Assembly (NCBI GenBank): GCA_029339505.1
Contig: JAQISU010000096.1
Span: 3,891,501-3,955,500 of the forward strand
Direction: 5' to 3'
DNA from: Unio delphinus
Taxonomy: Eukaryota; Mollusca; Bivalvia; Unionida; Unionidae
DNA: 64,000 nt
The number at the start of each line of letters is the position of its first letter. The stretch's first letter is position 1. Made by a program: the position numbers and the translations under genes. The notes under the pieces were generated by a model. The model ran no database searches and had not been told where the DNA came from. It saw only the letters and a program-made list of their open reading frames with translations. Positions 27,901-42,500 of the stretch are shown here, in pieces.

Positions 27901-30900
27901 TTGTTTTAATTTCTAATGGGTGATATTAATCTGGGGTTTGTAAAATTTGGATCAGAAATCACTGGGGGTGGGGTGGAGGAGGGAGTTTGTAGTTGTTATC
28001 ATTATGGTGTAAATCACTGATATATATAAAATTTCGCATAAAATGATGTGGAAAAAGGGAACCAAAAATACCATGCAGAATTTATCGAGGTGTAAAAATT
28101 CCACACCATTATCATGAAACCGTTTACATCCAATCTAATTGTAGAAAAATCAGTCAATTAATAAAAACTGGAATTTAGTCATGTGTCTATCAATGTGTGT
28201 GCCTACCTTGAGTAGTCTGTCTCAGACAAGACCTGTCCTAGTTTTGTACAGTGATATTATGAGTAGTATAGTACTGTATAGTAACATTCTAACTGTTCAT
28301 TTGTAAGCATGTGCCTAGTGAGAGCCTACCTTGAGATGCTTGTGTCTCAGGCCAGACTTGTCCTAGTACTGTATAGTAACATTCTAACTGTTCGTTTGTA
28401 AGCATGTGCCTAGTGAGAGCCTACCTTGAGTAGCTTGTGTCTCAGGCCAGACTTGTCCCAGTACTGTATAGTAACATTCTAACTGTTCTGTATATAAGCA
28501 TGTGCCTTGTGAGAGCCTACCTTGAGTAGCTTGTGTCACAGGCCAGACTTGTCCTAGTACTGTACAGTAACATTCTAACTGTTCTGTATGTAAGCATGTG
28601 CATATGTATGGGCCTACCTTGAGAAGCTTGTGTCTCAGGTCTTACATGCCATAGTACTGTATAGCAGAGGTGTAGCTGAGGGGGGGCAGGGGGTTACATA
28701 TGTCCCCGGGCGCCAAGGTACAGGGGCGCCAAAATGAAGCTTACAACGTTACATTATAATAACTAAACAAGGGTAATAAATCGGTCACAAGATCGCTGGG
28801 ACGCCAATTTTATAGTTCGTCCCCGGGCGCAAAATATCATCGCTACGCCTCTGCTGTATAGTAACATTCTAACTGTTTTGTTTGTAAGCATGTGCCTTGT
28901 GAGAGCCTACCTTGAGTAGCTTGTGTCTCAGGCCAGACTTGTCCTAGTACTGTATAGTAACATTTTAACTGTTCTGTTTGTAAGCATGTGCCTAGTGAGA
29001 GCCTACCTTGAGTAGCTTGTGTCTCAGGCCAGACTTGTCCTAGTACTGTATAGTAACATTTTAACTGTTCTGTTTGTAAGCATGTGCCTAATGAGAGCCT
29101 ACCTTGAGTAGCTTGTGTCTCAGGCCAGACTTGTCCTAGTACTGTATAGTAACACTCCAACTGTTCTTGTTTCAGCTCTGATTTTATTTCCTCCTCTTTG
29201 TTGTCTCCATCAACCTCCATTATCTCATCCTACAAGTGAAATAACTACTGCATTTATTCATTTTTCTCACAAACCAGACTACTAAAACATTAATATGTAT
29301 TGTGTAGGATAAAGACATTCCATGTATTGCTGTGCTTGGTGTCTTGATGCAAAAGTTTCCATTCAACCACTAATTCGTAGTGCATGATTATATTTTTCAC
29401 ATTTCTGGATAAAATAGAATAAAGGAATCTATTTGGTTAAGATAAGCTTACAATTAACAAAATATACATAATTTTTTTTAGCTAGAGAAAACAATGTTTG
29501 GTTTAAACTTGGCAATACAGGTAATTGCTGAAATCAAAGCAACAGAACAATTGTGACATCATGTTCATGATGTCATCATACAATCCAGTCAGAGTGGTGA
29601 TGCATCAATCAAAACACATTTTGTAATGTAATATAACATTCATTTGAGGAAAAAAAATATCTGAAGTGCCCTACACTAGAAAACATGGTCAGACATATAG
29701 GAATGTCAGAAAGAATTATTTTCAATTTGACCCTTAGGTAATTTAACATGGTCTTTCTCCAGGTGTAGATGGTTACAAAGAAAGTCTGATGTCCTGATCG
29801 TTATGGTCAACATAAACTAACAATACTTCACAACTGTTTAATTATAAAGTGGGTCAGAAATATGACATCCCCATGGGGTGAAGACAGGATCGCAAAACCC
29901 AAAACTTAAAGATTAAATGGTGTCAGAGACTTACTTACACTTTGACCTAACAAAATGTCTTAACACAATTTGCCAGGCAAAAAAAAAAGATTTTTTTCTC
30001 CCAAACTGCATGCACAGTTGTGTTTCAAAATACACAATTTTCAGTAATCTTAAAAAGAAAGGAAAAAACAAAGACTATTCTTGACAACCAGAATATATGT
30101 GTAACCTGTATAATAAAAAATAGTCTTGCTTAATGCTGAAAAAAGTATACTTTGGTCAGTTTAAGCAACTAATTCTTAGAGAAAATTAAACATTATGAGG
30201 GTCTGAGATAATCAACCACCATTTCACAGATTACTTAACTGGTGGTCAATAGCCAGAGTGATGTTGTGTTGAGTCCTTTGGCTATGTTATGGTACAGAAC
30301 ATTAGGATAACCTGCATAGGTATGCCGAGTGAAACAACCCAATTCATCTGAAGTTAGGTAAATTAAAGAGATGCTTCTTTGAGAAACAAGTTATTACTCT
30401 TCAATGCTTCAATGATAATGTTTAAGCCATTTTTATTAAATGGGGGTAGTTCATGAACATGGTAAGAAAGAAAACAAAATGGGAAATTGTAACAACAGAT
30501 AAGTAGAATGAAAATCAAAATACAAAATTACCATCTTAAGCACTATACAAATATTGGGGCTGCATTTTTAAGGGGTTTCAAATATGGAGGTGCCAATTGC
30601 AGAGTGTTTACCTGTTTTGAGGACAAAAACTGAGGTTGTTTTTACAAACAGGCAAAATATTTTGATTCTATTCTAATATTTAATTTTCTACAAAATAATT
30701 ATTGAATTACTGTTTATTGTGTCACAATCTTTTCTATTTCATCCCAACTTCTAACTAATTGCCATAATTCTAACATTCATAGATACAGCAGTTTACATGC
30801 AGATGTTGTGCAAGTCACATGAACAAATTTGAAATTACTTGTTTGCTGTGATTTTTGCCATGCACAGGTCAATTAATACCTCTGAATAAACAGTTCATTC

Positions 30901-32723
30901 TTGTTTTAATTAAGGTAGTACATGTAAAAAATATTATGCTTGGTAAAAAAATATATTTTTGTGGAAACTTAAATCTGTGATTTTGCCTTTCAAAGTTAGC
31001 ATTTTTGTAGGTAGTTAATTTTGTGGATGAACCCCAACAATAAAAAATACAAAACATCAAAACAAAGCCATCATCAAATAGCAGTCATTTCAATGATTAT
31101 AACAATACTACAACTTCTATGAAAACCACTTAAGTACCTGTAGATATCAATCAATTAAATGTAAGATCAAAGGGAGCTGATGCAGCCAATAACACTACAC
31201 TAAGTTAATCAGTTATTAGAGTGCATTTGCATAACTCTTTCTTAAAACAGTCTCCATAAAGATGTGCCATCAATTACTTTGGCAACCATGGAGTTAACAG
31301 TCATTCAAGAGTGGTAATAATTTAACTTAGATCCTTGTTGGTTTGGATAATGTCGCCATTCCACCTGTGAACCAAAAATATGACCAGCTGTCCCTTGCTC
31401 AAAGCAGTTAGCAAGCAGTGTCAACAATGATATGTTCAGATCCCAATGAAGTGAGATGATGTTAGTTAAACTGAAGAAAAAAAATGGAATCACTCCTTTG
31501 TTTGAGCCAGCCTCATGTCCAAAGCACTTTCAATTACATGACTTTACTTAAACTTCGAAAATCAAGCAAATTTATGCTGAATGGATAATTCTGGCTTATT
31601 CGAAAATCCACAAATATTGGACCTTATTATCTGTAACTTTACGAATGCTGGATTTTTAATTCAACAATTTCAAGATTATTTACCTGTCCTACATGTGTCT
31701 ACCAGCAATCTTTGATTGACACGATGCTAATTCAGTGGTTTTATCCAGTGATCAGTGAAGTGTGAGCATCAGAACTCCAAAGTAATTAGTGTATAGTGTT
31801 TAATTAGTAATTATGCTTCATGCAAAAGTTATAGTTTTTACAGCCATTAAAATAGAGAATATATATTATGTGAAAGGGTCATTGATTTATGCTGGACCCT
31901 ATCCTATAAAATTGTTAATGATATTTAATATTGAACACTACCATAACATATTACAAAATGATACATATAGCAGGAAAATCTAAAGTCTATATAATGACAT
32001 ATTTTGCGTAATAAATGATTAGCACTTTTCTGTTCAATATTTCCTTATATATAAAAACTGTGTTATCGATCGCATAATGTATACATCGTGCATTAAATAA
32101 TAAGACTCACTTAAAAATAACATATCCATTTACCTTGTCCAGAACTTTTGCCAGAATAGTGAAGACCTCTGAGAACTTATCAATGCTGTAGACTTCCAGT
32201 ATTTCTCCAACAGACCTTAAGGCTTCTAGTTTATATGGTATAGTCTCCTTCTTGCACTCCTTGAGAAGAGCCTCTACTACCTAAAATCAGAGTGTTTCTG
32301 TACCATTTATACCCACTTATAAGTCAAACTGCAAACAATATAAAACCTGATATGCTGTTGCATACACCACTCCCTCGATAACCCAAAAATATTGACCGCA
32401 CTTTAAGTGAGGTGCGAGTTATTGAGGGACCTATAATAACAAAAGGATCGATACAAAGGCAAAAGGGTGGGTGGGTGGCAGATTTTTTAGTTTTTAATAC
32501 TCAGTTTATAATCATGCTGTTATTAACTGTGAATAAATATCTCTTCATAATGTTGTAGTTTATTTTTTCCTCATAGAGTAACATTAATTTCAGGATAACT
32601 TACTGTATATTGAGGAGTTAATCAAAAACATTATTCCACGTGGTTTCCATTCCATCACAGGAGTCTGACATTTTATCAATAAAGTACGGCGAAATCTCTC
32701 ACAACATGAATTCCCCTTATCGG

Positions 32724-32784
<61 letters not shown>

Positions 32785-35700
32785 ATTACCAATAAGGGGA
32801 ATTCATGTTCTCAGAGATTTTCCGTATTTTATTGATAACACGTCAGACTCTTGTGGTTCAATCAACACGTGTACCGATTCACACACTGTGTATTACGTCA
32901 CTAATTTTTGTGCCGAATTGGATACATTCTTGTTTTATTGTTTGATCCAAAGCAGACATATTTGTTTAATACAAAAGATCGACTCTCTTTTCTAGAAACT
33001 ATGTTGATCGATCGATTCATATACAGTGTATATATTTGATTGCGGCAGAAGTAAAATGAAAAATTTGAAACAATGTAAATTAGAACACGATAATACAATT
33101 GCCGGTTGGGATATGCTGGACAAATGACTAGATGATTTGAAAAAATCAGTTAATTTTGTGTGTTACTCCCCGATTTCGCTGCTGTCGAGCAAAATCGTCA
33201 CTTACTTGATTCCATGCACAAGACATAAGTGATAAAACAACACAAGTCTCTTTTAATGGATTTTTTTAGTGCAAAAAACACTTGGCCAAGTTTGTTGATC
33301 AAAACAAAGCTGGCAGGTAATTTGGTTCTCACGGAAGAACTCAAGGGTTTCGAAGTGACGGTTGATTGACTCTTTCCATGTTTTCATAGAAAAGAATATG
33401 TTGCAATTATAATGTTTAAATTGAAATGGAAATAAAGGATTATAAAGTGGTTTTCACACCGCAAGATATTTAATTGCTGTTTATTTCATTATCTGTTGCC
33501 ACCTGTTAGCATTTACTGGACGTTTTCATTGATCGCTATTTCACCAGACTGTTGCTTTTTTTTTTTTTTTTTACAACAAATTGATGACAGTGTATCAACA
33601 AATAAACCCAAATATAATGTGATATCTTATTTAGAATTTGCAAATTTCACAATATGGAATTGATCTTTGTGGGCATTAATCACCTTTTTTATGATAAAAC
33701 GAGAAATGTATTAACGTTTAATTTACCAATTCTTATCATAATTTTTTTACGTTCAGCATATTTTTAAAGATTTTTAAAATATAGTTTATCTTTATTTAGG
33801 GATCCACGCCAGACACCGTGTTATAAGTGGGTTCGCGAGTTATCAGGGCGCGAATTATCGAGGGAGCAGTGTAATATGCTGACAGATCTGAGTCAATGTT
33901 GTTTCTTCTTCTGATACATCATAACAAACAGCACAGACCCTGATTTACTGATGCATAATATAATGGGAGATCAAAGTCTGCATAGTTTGCAGTTGGTCTT
34001 GACTTCGAAGCATGTATCGATGATACTGCAAAATATATTTGTGGAATTCCATACTGCACTTAAGTCTATATATGGAAACTTCACATGCAACCAAAGAAGA
34101 CTGTTATTAATTATTAATAAAATAAGTGTCATACTTGGAGAACAATCCAACCATGCTTTGTCTGTTGTAGAAATTAAATCTGGGGTGTGTTGAGTGGAAA
34201 TTCATATATTGGGTGAAATATTTTATATGCAGGGAGCTTTTTAAAAAGAAATTAACGGAGAATCTGTTAATACGATGCACAAATTTTGTAAATTCTATTG
34301 GTTTTTCTAAGTAATTTTTGAAAACAATGTGCTTTTTGCAATTGTGTTTCTCAGAATTTTCAGTGTTTTAAACAAATCTTACAATCCTTGAATCAGGTGG
34401 GTAATTAAATAATAAGGATAATGAAATTATAACATTTTACACAGCAGAGAAGAAAAAGAAAGATGGCTGGTCATCTTAACACGTCAGGTTATGTTAACTG
34501 TTGGTGTCGTCCTTGCAAGAAAAAACTGTGTTATCAGAATGTAATGCATACCCTTTATATAGGATCTATAAGAATAGACCCCTATATAAAGGGTATAAAT
34601 TACAAAATAAGCATAAGAATATAAGAATTGACTTTGGCCAATATCACTGACCTTAGATATTTAACATGGACAAGAGGAAAACATGTTTAATAATATAATT
34701 TTCTAGTCTAATATCATCAATCAAAGAAGAAACTTTGCTGTTAAAAAAAGATAAACCATTATGTGATATAAATGAGTAAAATTCTTATGAGATTTAATAA
34801 ATTGTTCCCATTTATGATGTTGTATTAGTGTAACAAAGAATAGATATAGAATGAAATAGGATAATGTTTGCTCAATTGTTGCAAAGAAAAAACTTGTTAC
34901 CAGATTTCTTCTCCACGCCAGACACCGTGTTATAAGTGGGTTCGCGAGTTATCAGGGCGCGAATTATCGAGGGAGCAGTGTAATATGCTGACAGATCTGA
35001 GTCAATGTTGTTTCTTCTTCTGATACATCATAACAAACAGCACAGACCCTGATTTACTGATGCATAATATAATGGGAGATCAAAGTCTGCATAGTTTGCA
35101 GTTGGTCTTGACTTCGAAGCATGTATCGATGATACTGCAAAATATATTTGTGGAATTCCATACTGCACTTAAGTCTATATATGGAAACTTCACATGCAAC
35201 CAAAGAAGACTGTTATTAATTATTAATAAAATAAGTGTCATACTTGGAGAACAATCCAACCATGCTTTGTCTGTTGTAGAAATTAAATCTGGGGTGTGTT
35301 GAGTGGAAATTCATATATTGGGTGAAATATTTTATATGCAGGGAGCTTTTTAAAAAGAAATTAACGGAGAATCTGTTAATACGATGCACAAATTTTGTAT
35401 ATTCTATTGGTTTTTCTAAGTAATTTTTGAAAACAATGTGCTTTTTGCAATTGTGTTTCTCAGAATAGACCCTTTATATGGGGTCTATAAGCTCCATCTT
35501 AACCAAAAATATAATACATCTATACTGGTTTGGACCATTTTCAGTGTTTTAAACAAATCTTACAATCCTTGAATCAGGTGGGTAATTAAATAATAAGGAT
35601 AATGAAATTATAACATTTTACACAGCAGAGAAGAAAAAGAAAGATGGCTGGTCATCTTAACACGTCAGGTTATGTTAACTGTTGGTGTCGTCCTTGCAAG

Positions 35701-38700
35701 AAAAAACTGTGTTATCAGAATGTAATGCATACCCTTTATATAGGATCTATAAGAATAGACCCCTATATAAAGGGTATAAATTACAAAATAAGCATAAGAA
35801 TATAAGAATTGACTTTGGCCAATATCACTGACCTTAGATATTTAACATGGACAAGAGGAAAACATGTTTAATAATATAATTTTCTAGTCTAATATCATCA
35901 ATCAAAGAAGAAACTTTGCTGTTAAAAAAAGATAAACCATTATGTGATATAAATGAGTAAAATTCTTATGAGATTTAATAAATTGTTCCCATTTATGATG
36001 TTGTATTAGTGTAACAAAGAATAGATATAGAATGAAATAGGATAATGTTTGCTCAATTGTTGCAAAGAAAAAACTTGTTACCAGATTTTCATGTCTATAT
36101 CAATAAATGAATCCCTTTATATGAATGGTATGAACTTTAAAAAAAAATGATATAAAAACTGAGACATTAGGTGGCAAAAAAAACTATCACCACCCTCTGA
36201 TGTACCTGCTCAACAGTTGGCTGACCCTCCACTCCTTCCTTGCAGGCCTTCAGGATGGTCTCCCTGCAAAATATAAATTTTATTTACAACAGATATAAAA
36301 AGAAAATCATCAAACATGATGTGGCCACATAAAAACAATGAATAGGTAGTTTCTATCTGGTAAAACTAATTGATATGACTTTACCAGCAATAGTGATGGG
36401 AAAAATATGCTGAACCCATCCCAAGTCTTAGTTCCAACAATGGATGGATGGACAGATGGACTTCAAACTTTATTAACCAAAAAACAAGTATAACTTTGCA
36501 TTTCATACGAATTCTGACAATATTCTGTGAACCAATATATGATATATTATAGTTTAACAGAATTTTCTAATGACAAATTAAATATCTTCCTTCTATTTCA
36601 AAATGTCGTTTATCATGGAAAAATACAGCATTTTATATAATTACACAAGCAATATCATTCCTAACACTCATTGTAAACAGAAACAAGGATAATATGTTCT
36701 CTAATAAGTCAAGTCAAACTGCAAAATACAACGATCTTTAGTACACCACTCCCGCGATAACTTGCAGCCCGATAACTTGCGAACCCACTTATAATGGGCA
36801 GTCAGGCAAGGTACTCGATTTTTAAACTAGAAAATACACAAATTATTCGCCTTGCTTGTTGAACTTGAAGAAAACTGCAACCAAAATTGGTACATGAAAC
36901 ATTGATGTGTCACTCATTTTATCATCAAAAAATGTAGATTGGACCTGGAATTTGTATGAACATTATGAAGTTATCAACTTAAAGCAAGAAGCCATACACA
37001 TTTTGTTACATTTTCTTTCCAAATTTTTGACCTTCTTAGTACACAATAAATAACAATATTTGACAAAATTTGTATTAATGAAAATGTTCCTTATGCTTGC
37101 TGGAGGCATTACTTTAATAAATAATTATCAATTAAATAATTTTAATCAAGCAAAATTTATGTCAGAGTTAAATCTTTTGGTTTGGTTTAAGTGTAATCAA
37201 CATAAATGCAATGTCCCCACTTGTGCCCACTTATATTCAAACAAAAAATTCTCAATCGACGCTAACAGCTATGACAGTGAGCGTTTCGCTGAGAAGTATA
37301 TGTTGTGTGGTTGGACTGAATAAAAAGTTTTCCTCCTTTGTATTATTATATTGATTTTGTCTTTTGCATCAAATAAAGGAGGTTGAATAAAAGAAAAGTT
37401 AAAAGGCATGCAAATCCTGCATGTATAAGATCTAGCAACCCAGGTCGTAAATTGGATGAACTCATTAACAGTTATAAATATTACTGTTTACATAACTACA
37501 TTAGATTAAACTTCTCATTCATAAATGCGATCAAAAGAAAGCAAAGGCCACCAAATGAAATGAATACTTTGTCAAATAAACAACTTTGTTTCAGATAGGA
37601 TTATTGTGGAGAAGTGAGTTTCAGATAATCCATGAATTGGCACTTAAGGATGAGGAGAAGTATCACTAATATTTGCAATGAAATAATTGCATTATTACTT
37701 TACTAACTGAGCAATATAAAAATTTAGCTTCCATGTAGATGATCATTTCACGAAATAAATGTCATGTGTTTTTTTTAAGGAATCTTGTTTTGTGGTGTAT
37801 CAACAGATAGTTTGGTCCTTATTTTGGAGATTCACTGCTTCAAACTTCATAGCTATTTATGAAATGAAGCAGGAAACCAGACTAATCAACAACAACAAAA
37901 AACAATGATGTAATACACAATGTTCTCATGGACAGATGAATCTTGTTTGAAACTGACTGGAATAATGTCAACAATTTTTCAGATGTTGGGCATCATGGAA
38001 ATAAATGTAATTTATACAGAATAACAAAGTTATTGGAAAAAGTGCTTTATCGACGAGTATTCTTGATGAAATTATAAAATGAGTTACCAGCCATTAAACA
38101 GTACATTTATGCCTCCACCCACCCCTGTCCTGTGATTTGCTAGATTCAAGCGGGGATGGATAACTTATTTTTTGGAGGTCCCTCGAGAACTCGCATCCTC
38201 ATTAATAGTGCAGTCTATGATTTTGGACCCGGTTGTGTACAAGTTAAAAAGGGAGAGGTGTATAATGCACCTGCAGATTAGGCTCTAAATTGTTTGTTTT
38301 TCTAAGTACTCCTAACAAAGTGCACAGACCAAGATCTGCCACTGCATTTTGTGATGGCAGATCTGGTTCTGTGCAGTTTGCAGTTGGATTCATCTTATAA
38401 GTGAATATATATGGTAATACTAATAATTTCATGTAATACAGTGACTGATGTAATGCTCATGTAACTTTCCACAGCACCTTAATATTGCCGACTTTATAAA
38501 AAAAAGTTATGTAAATTGTACTATTTATAGGCAAGCACAAAATTGAGTACTACCTGCAGGATGTAGTAACTCCTTTCAAAGCTTTCAGAATAGATTCCTG
38601 GCAATAACAAAAATAAAAATATAAATCATAATGTGTTAGTATCGTGAAATGTTTGCAAATTAATAAAAATGGCATATTCACATAAATGCTTTGCAAATTA

Positions 38701-39479
38701 ACTATGAAATAAATTTTACTTAATCAATGCCTTTCCTGCAAAAAGTATTTTCACAAACTAATTTGCCATAAAATTATTTTCACTTAAGTTAAACTACATA
38801 CTTCCCAAGTAATTAATTGATCTTTTTTTTTAAATTCACCATAAATAAAAAGTGTACACTTATTATGTGCAAAATCTGTCTTAAAACAAGAAATGAAAGT
38901 TTTTCCTGATTATCTTTTATCATGTCAAATATACCATAGGTTTAAATAAAAACCATGCATGTTTTTCTAACCAGATGTGGCAAAGGCTTGCTTCAAAATA
39001 GCACAAAAAAGGTATTCATGATCTGTATAGATGTCCTGCTAAAAGGTCCAACTTAAGTTAACACTAATGTAGTGGTCCTCTAATTTTGGTGGCCACATTG
39101 TTTATCATGGCATGTCATGTGGGCAGACTGGATGTACATAGCATTAAGAAAAAATAAATTTACTTGCCTTGCCAGTCCATGTTCTGCCCTGAAGCCCTGC
39201 TAAGAGGGCTGACATAAGCTGACCCAGATGAGGTGGCCCCAGGTTGGCCCCTAATTTGGTAGCCACAGTGTTCATGGCAGCTGCTGCTTGTGCCTTGGTT
39301 GTCCAGAATTGGGACTGGACAGTCTCTTGTAAAAGTTCGACAATCTCTCCAAGATAAAGCCGTATACCTGCTTCTGTCCCTGTTGAAAACAGATACATGT
39401 CAAGAATTATCTTTATTCTCTTGTAACAAGCTATTGTAATATTTACATTTTGTATCTCCAACTCTGTGTGTGTGTGTGC

Positions 39480-39517
<38 letters not shown>

Positions 39518-42500
39518 GCCTAAAAGTTTATAAATAATAAGAAACTCAAAATTACAACTGGTTTCAATTTCATGTTAACCAAAGACAATTTTACCAATGA
39601 ATTAATTTCGGTATAAAACAAAATTGTCAGATACCAATGAATGCCCTGGAAACAATAAAATATGTACAAATCCATGGAAACAATACTGCAGTTGTTTTGG
39701 GAATATAATATGATATTTAGGATGTGGAATGATGTATCCCACTGGATTCAGAATAAAGTGAACATAGATAGCGTGCCAAGTGGAAAAACTAGTACTGGGA
39801 GATACAAGTAGAAACGGAATATATGAACAAACATTTCATGTTCATACCAAATATTACATCTATATATTTAAAATTAAAAAAGATATGCCTAGATGAGATG
39901 TGTTGAAAGACAACTAGAGTACGGTAAAATATATTGCAATCCAATCTGAAAAGAACGAAGCATTTATGCTTACTTGGGAACAGTGGGAATCATTATTCCA
40001 TCAGTAGCTTAACAGCATCATGTTTTAGTACATAATGTGTTTGTATCATGTGATAATATTTAACCAAAAACTATTTCACGAGTCGGATTTGATGGTAAAC
40101 AGAAACAAAGGACTATAATATCACAAAGTCTATGTCAACCAGATGAAATATGTTTGAATTTGTCTAACAAGAGACTGTGTATACTACATGGATGTGTGCA
40201 TGTGTGTGTTATTTTTCCTACATTACATTCATTATTCCTAGACTATGTGAGATGGTAAGGTTACTCTTTGGGATGGTTACCCAACCCAATAGTTAACATA
40301 TTACTGGGACATGCAGAAATTTCGACATAATATGTTTGATCTTGACTATAATAAAACATTATTTTTTGAACAGCAATCATATTCTAATGGAAAATGTTAT
40401 AATCATAATTAACAAGTACTAGTTAGTACATTGTCAATTAAATTAAAAAGAGTTCTATATCTCATAGTTTACTGCAAAGAATTTATATAAAATCCACAAG
40501 CATTTTAATAATTTCTATCACAAAATCACTGACTGATGAACACTGATGACATTCATTGGTATTATTAACAGGCTCTAAAAGGTTTTCTGGTCTAAATTTC
40601 GATTGAAACACTTTGTATATTGTGAAGAATGGACAATGTACTCTCTGTATCAGCATTAGAAAGGAAATGACAAAAACTAACATGCTCTGCTTGCAAATGA
40701 GTTCAAATTTAAATTTTCGTGTGTTTTCAATGTTGCTCAATGCTCTCCTACGTTCATCTCATGGAAGAAGTTCTCAAGTTGGACTTTTGATGTATTCGAT
40801 AGTCTCATATCTCTTAGCAGGTAGTCTTTTAAGCACTGGTCAAAAGCGTATGTTTTGGCATTCTGATATATATGATCTGCCCTTCAATTTTCCTCTGAAA
40901 ACATTTTGAACAACTCAATAAGAATTAATACAAAACTCAAAATATTAACTCAAATGTCTGCCAATATAATGTTTCTGTCAGTCTCTCCTCATATCTGGCA
41001 TTAACTAAAGGTGGGCTGATTTTTAGTCAAAGACTCCAAAGCCATCAAGGGTCAACCCGGATCCCTTTATTACTTAAAATACCTGATGAAATATTCCAAA
41101 TTTGGCCTCAAACTCTATAAAAAAAAAAAGTAAGGCAATCAATTAACAACTTGTTAATTACTCACTGCACTGATATAATATATCCAGTCCCAAGCAGACT
41201 GGTTCCCACTGGTTTCTCCAATGTGAGGATAGAAACCATAAAAGTTTCTTTATTTAAAAAATTCTTTTATTTTTCAAAATTGATCAATTTCATTGGCATG
41301 TACAGTAGATGGAATATAAAATGGTATTATTGTCCTACTGCTGGTTGTTATTGTTTTTGTTGTTTGGGTTTAATGCCATATATATATAGTGCCCAGAATA
41401 ATTGCTTGAAGAAAAACCTGGGAAAACCATGGGAAGAACAAATAACCCATGGAAGGTACTGGCAAGCTTTGTCACATATCCACTAAGCCCAAGACTCGAA
41501 CCCAAGCAGAGGTGAGATGGCAATGATAGGTAATGGCAAGTACTTGACCACATGTCTCCCACACCGATCCCACCAGAGCAAGAGGCCTCCATTACTACCT
41601 GTAGAATCACATGACCCAACTAGATCTTGGAATAAATGTGTGGAATGAATGTGTCTGTAAGTTTGGTGGCAATACATAGTTTACATGGAGTAATGATAAC
41701 AAACTTTTACTAATGGATTACTGACATAACTAATATCAGATAGTAACAATTTAATGATTGACTGATATGTAGGATAAGATTACATGTATATCAAGCTTCA
41801 ATTGCATCCATCAGGAGAAGATTGGTGCACGTTTTTTTTGTGCTCAACAGATAGATATGTACAACTAATGCAGCAAAACTGTACTGCTTTCCGAAAAAAT
41901 TCTTGCTCACCTGGAGTTATTTCTAGCCAAACCTCCTCCCAAAGTGACAGACTACCTGCACCATCTCCATCTACACCACCAGCTTCTGAAAGAAAATGCA
42001 TAATAATTAGCTTTTAAGTTATGATGCAAGCAACTAATGGATCAACTGATATAGACAAATCTCTAGGATATAAAAAACAGAGGCAAAACTAGCCTTAACA
42101 CCCCAAACCTTGCTTATGTTACTACTGTTGACCATTTAACTAGCAAGCTTATGTAGTCCTACATAACAATTAAATCATATAAAATTATTGGCTATTCAAC
42201 TAAATCTGTCAAAAACAATATTCCAAGATAAGTCCAACATTACATGTCTATTGGCGAAAAGGTCACAAAAGTATCTTATTGTATAGCTAGCCTCTGACTT
42301 ATGCATTACTTGTATTCATAAGAGTGGTTGTGTAACTGGAAATTGTGTAACTCAAAATGTTTGGTTTCAATACCTTTAATTTTCTTTGAAAAATATGTAA
42401 TTCAATGAACTTTAATATCATTCATTTTAGCCTTTTATAAATCCTCGTTTTTTTGTTCAAGGCAAATAATTTCCTGAACTTTTTAGTCTTTATTAAAAAA

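Noticed and set aside
28201..29163. CRISPR-like array (regular direct repeats)
   Set aside because: The units are contiguous 96-bp tandem copies of a eukaryotic exon end without unique spacers.
33951..34193. 80-codon ORF present identically at 35060-35302
   Set aside because: Its duplication reflects the recent tandem duplication, not coding conservation; it starts inside a palindromic repeat and has no recognisable domain.
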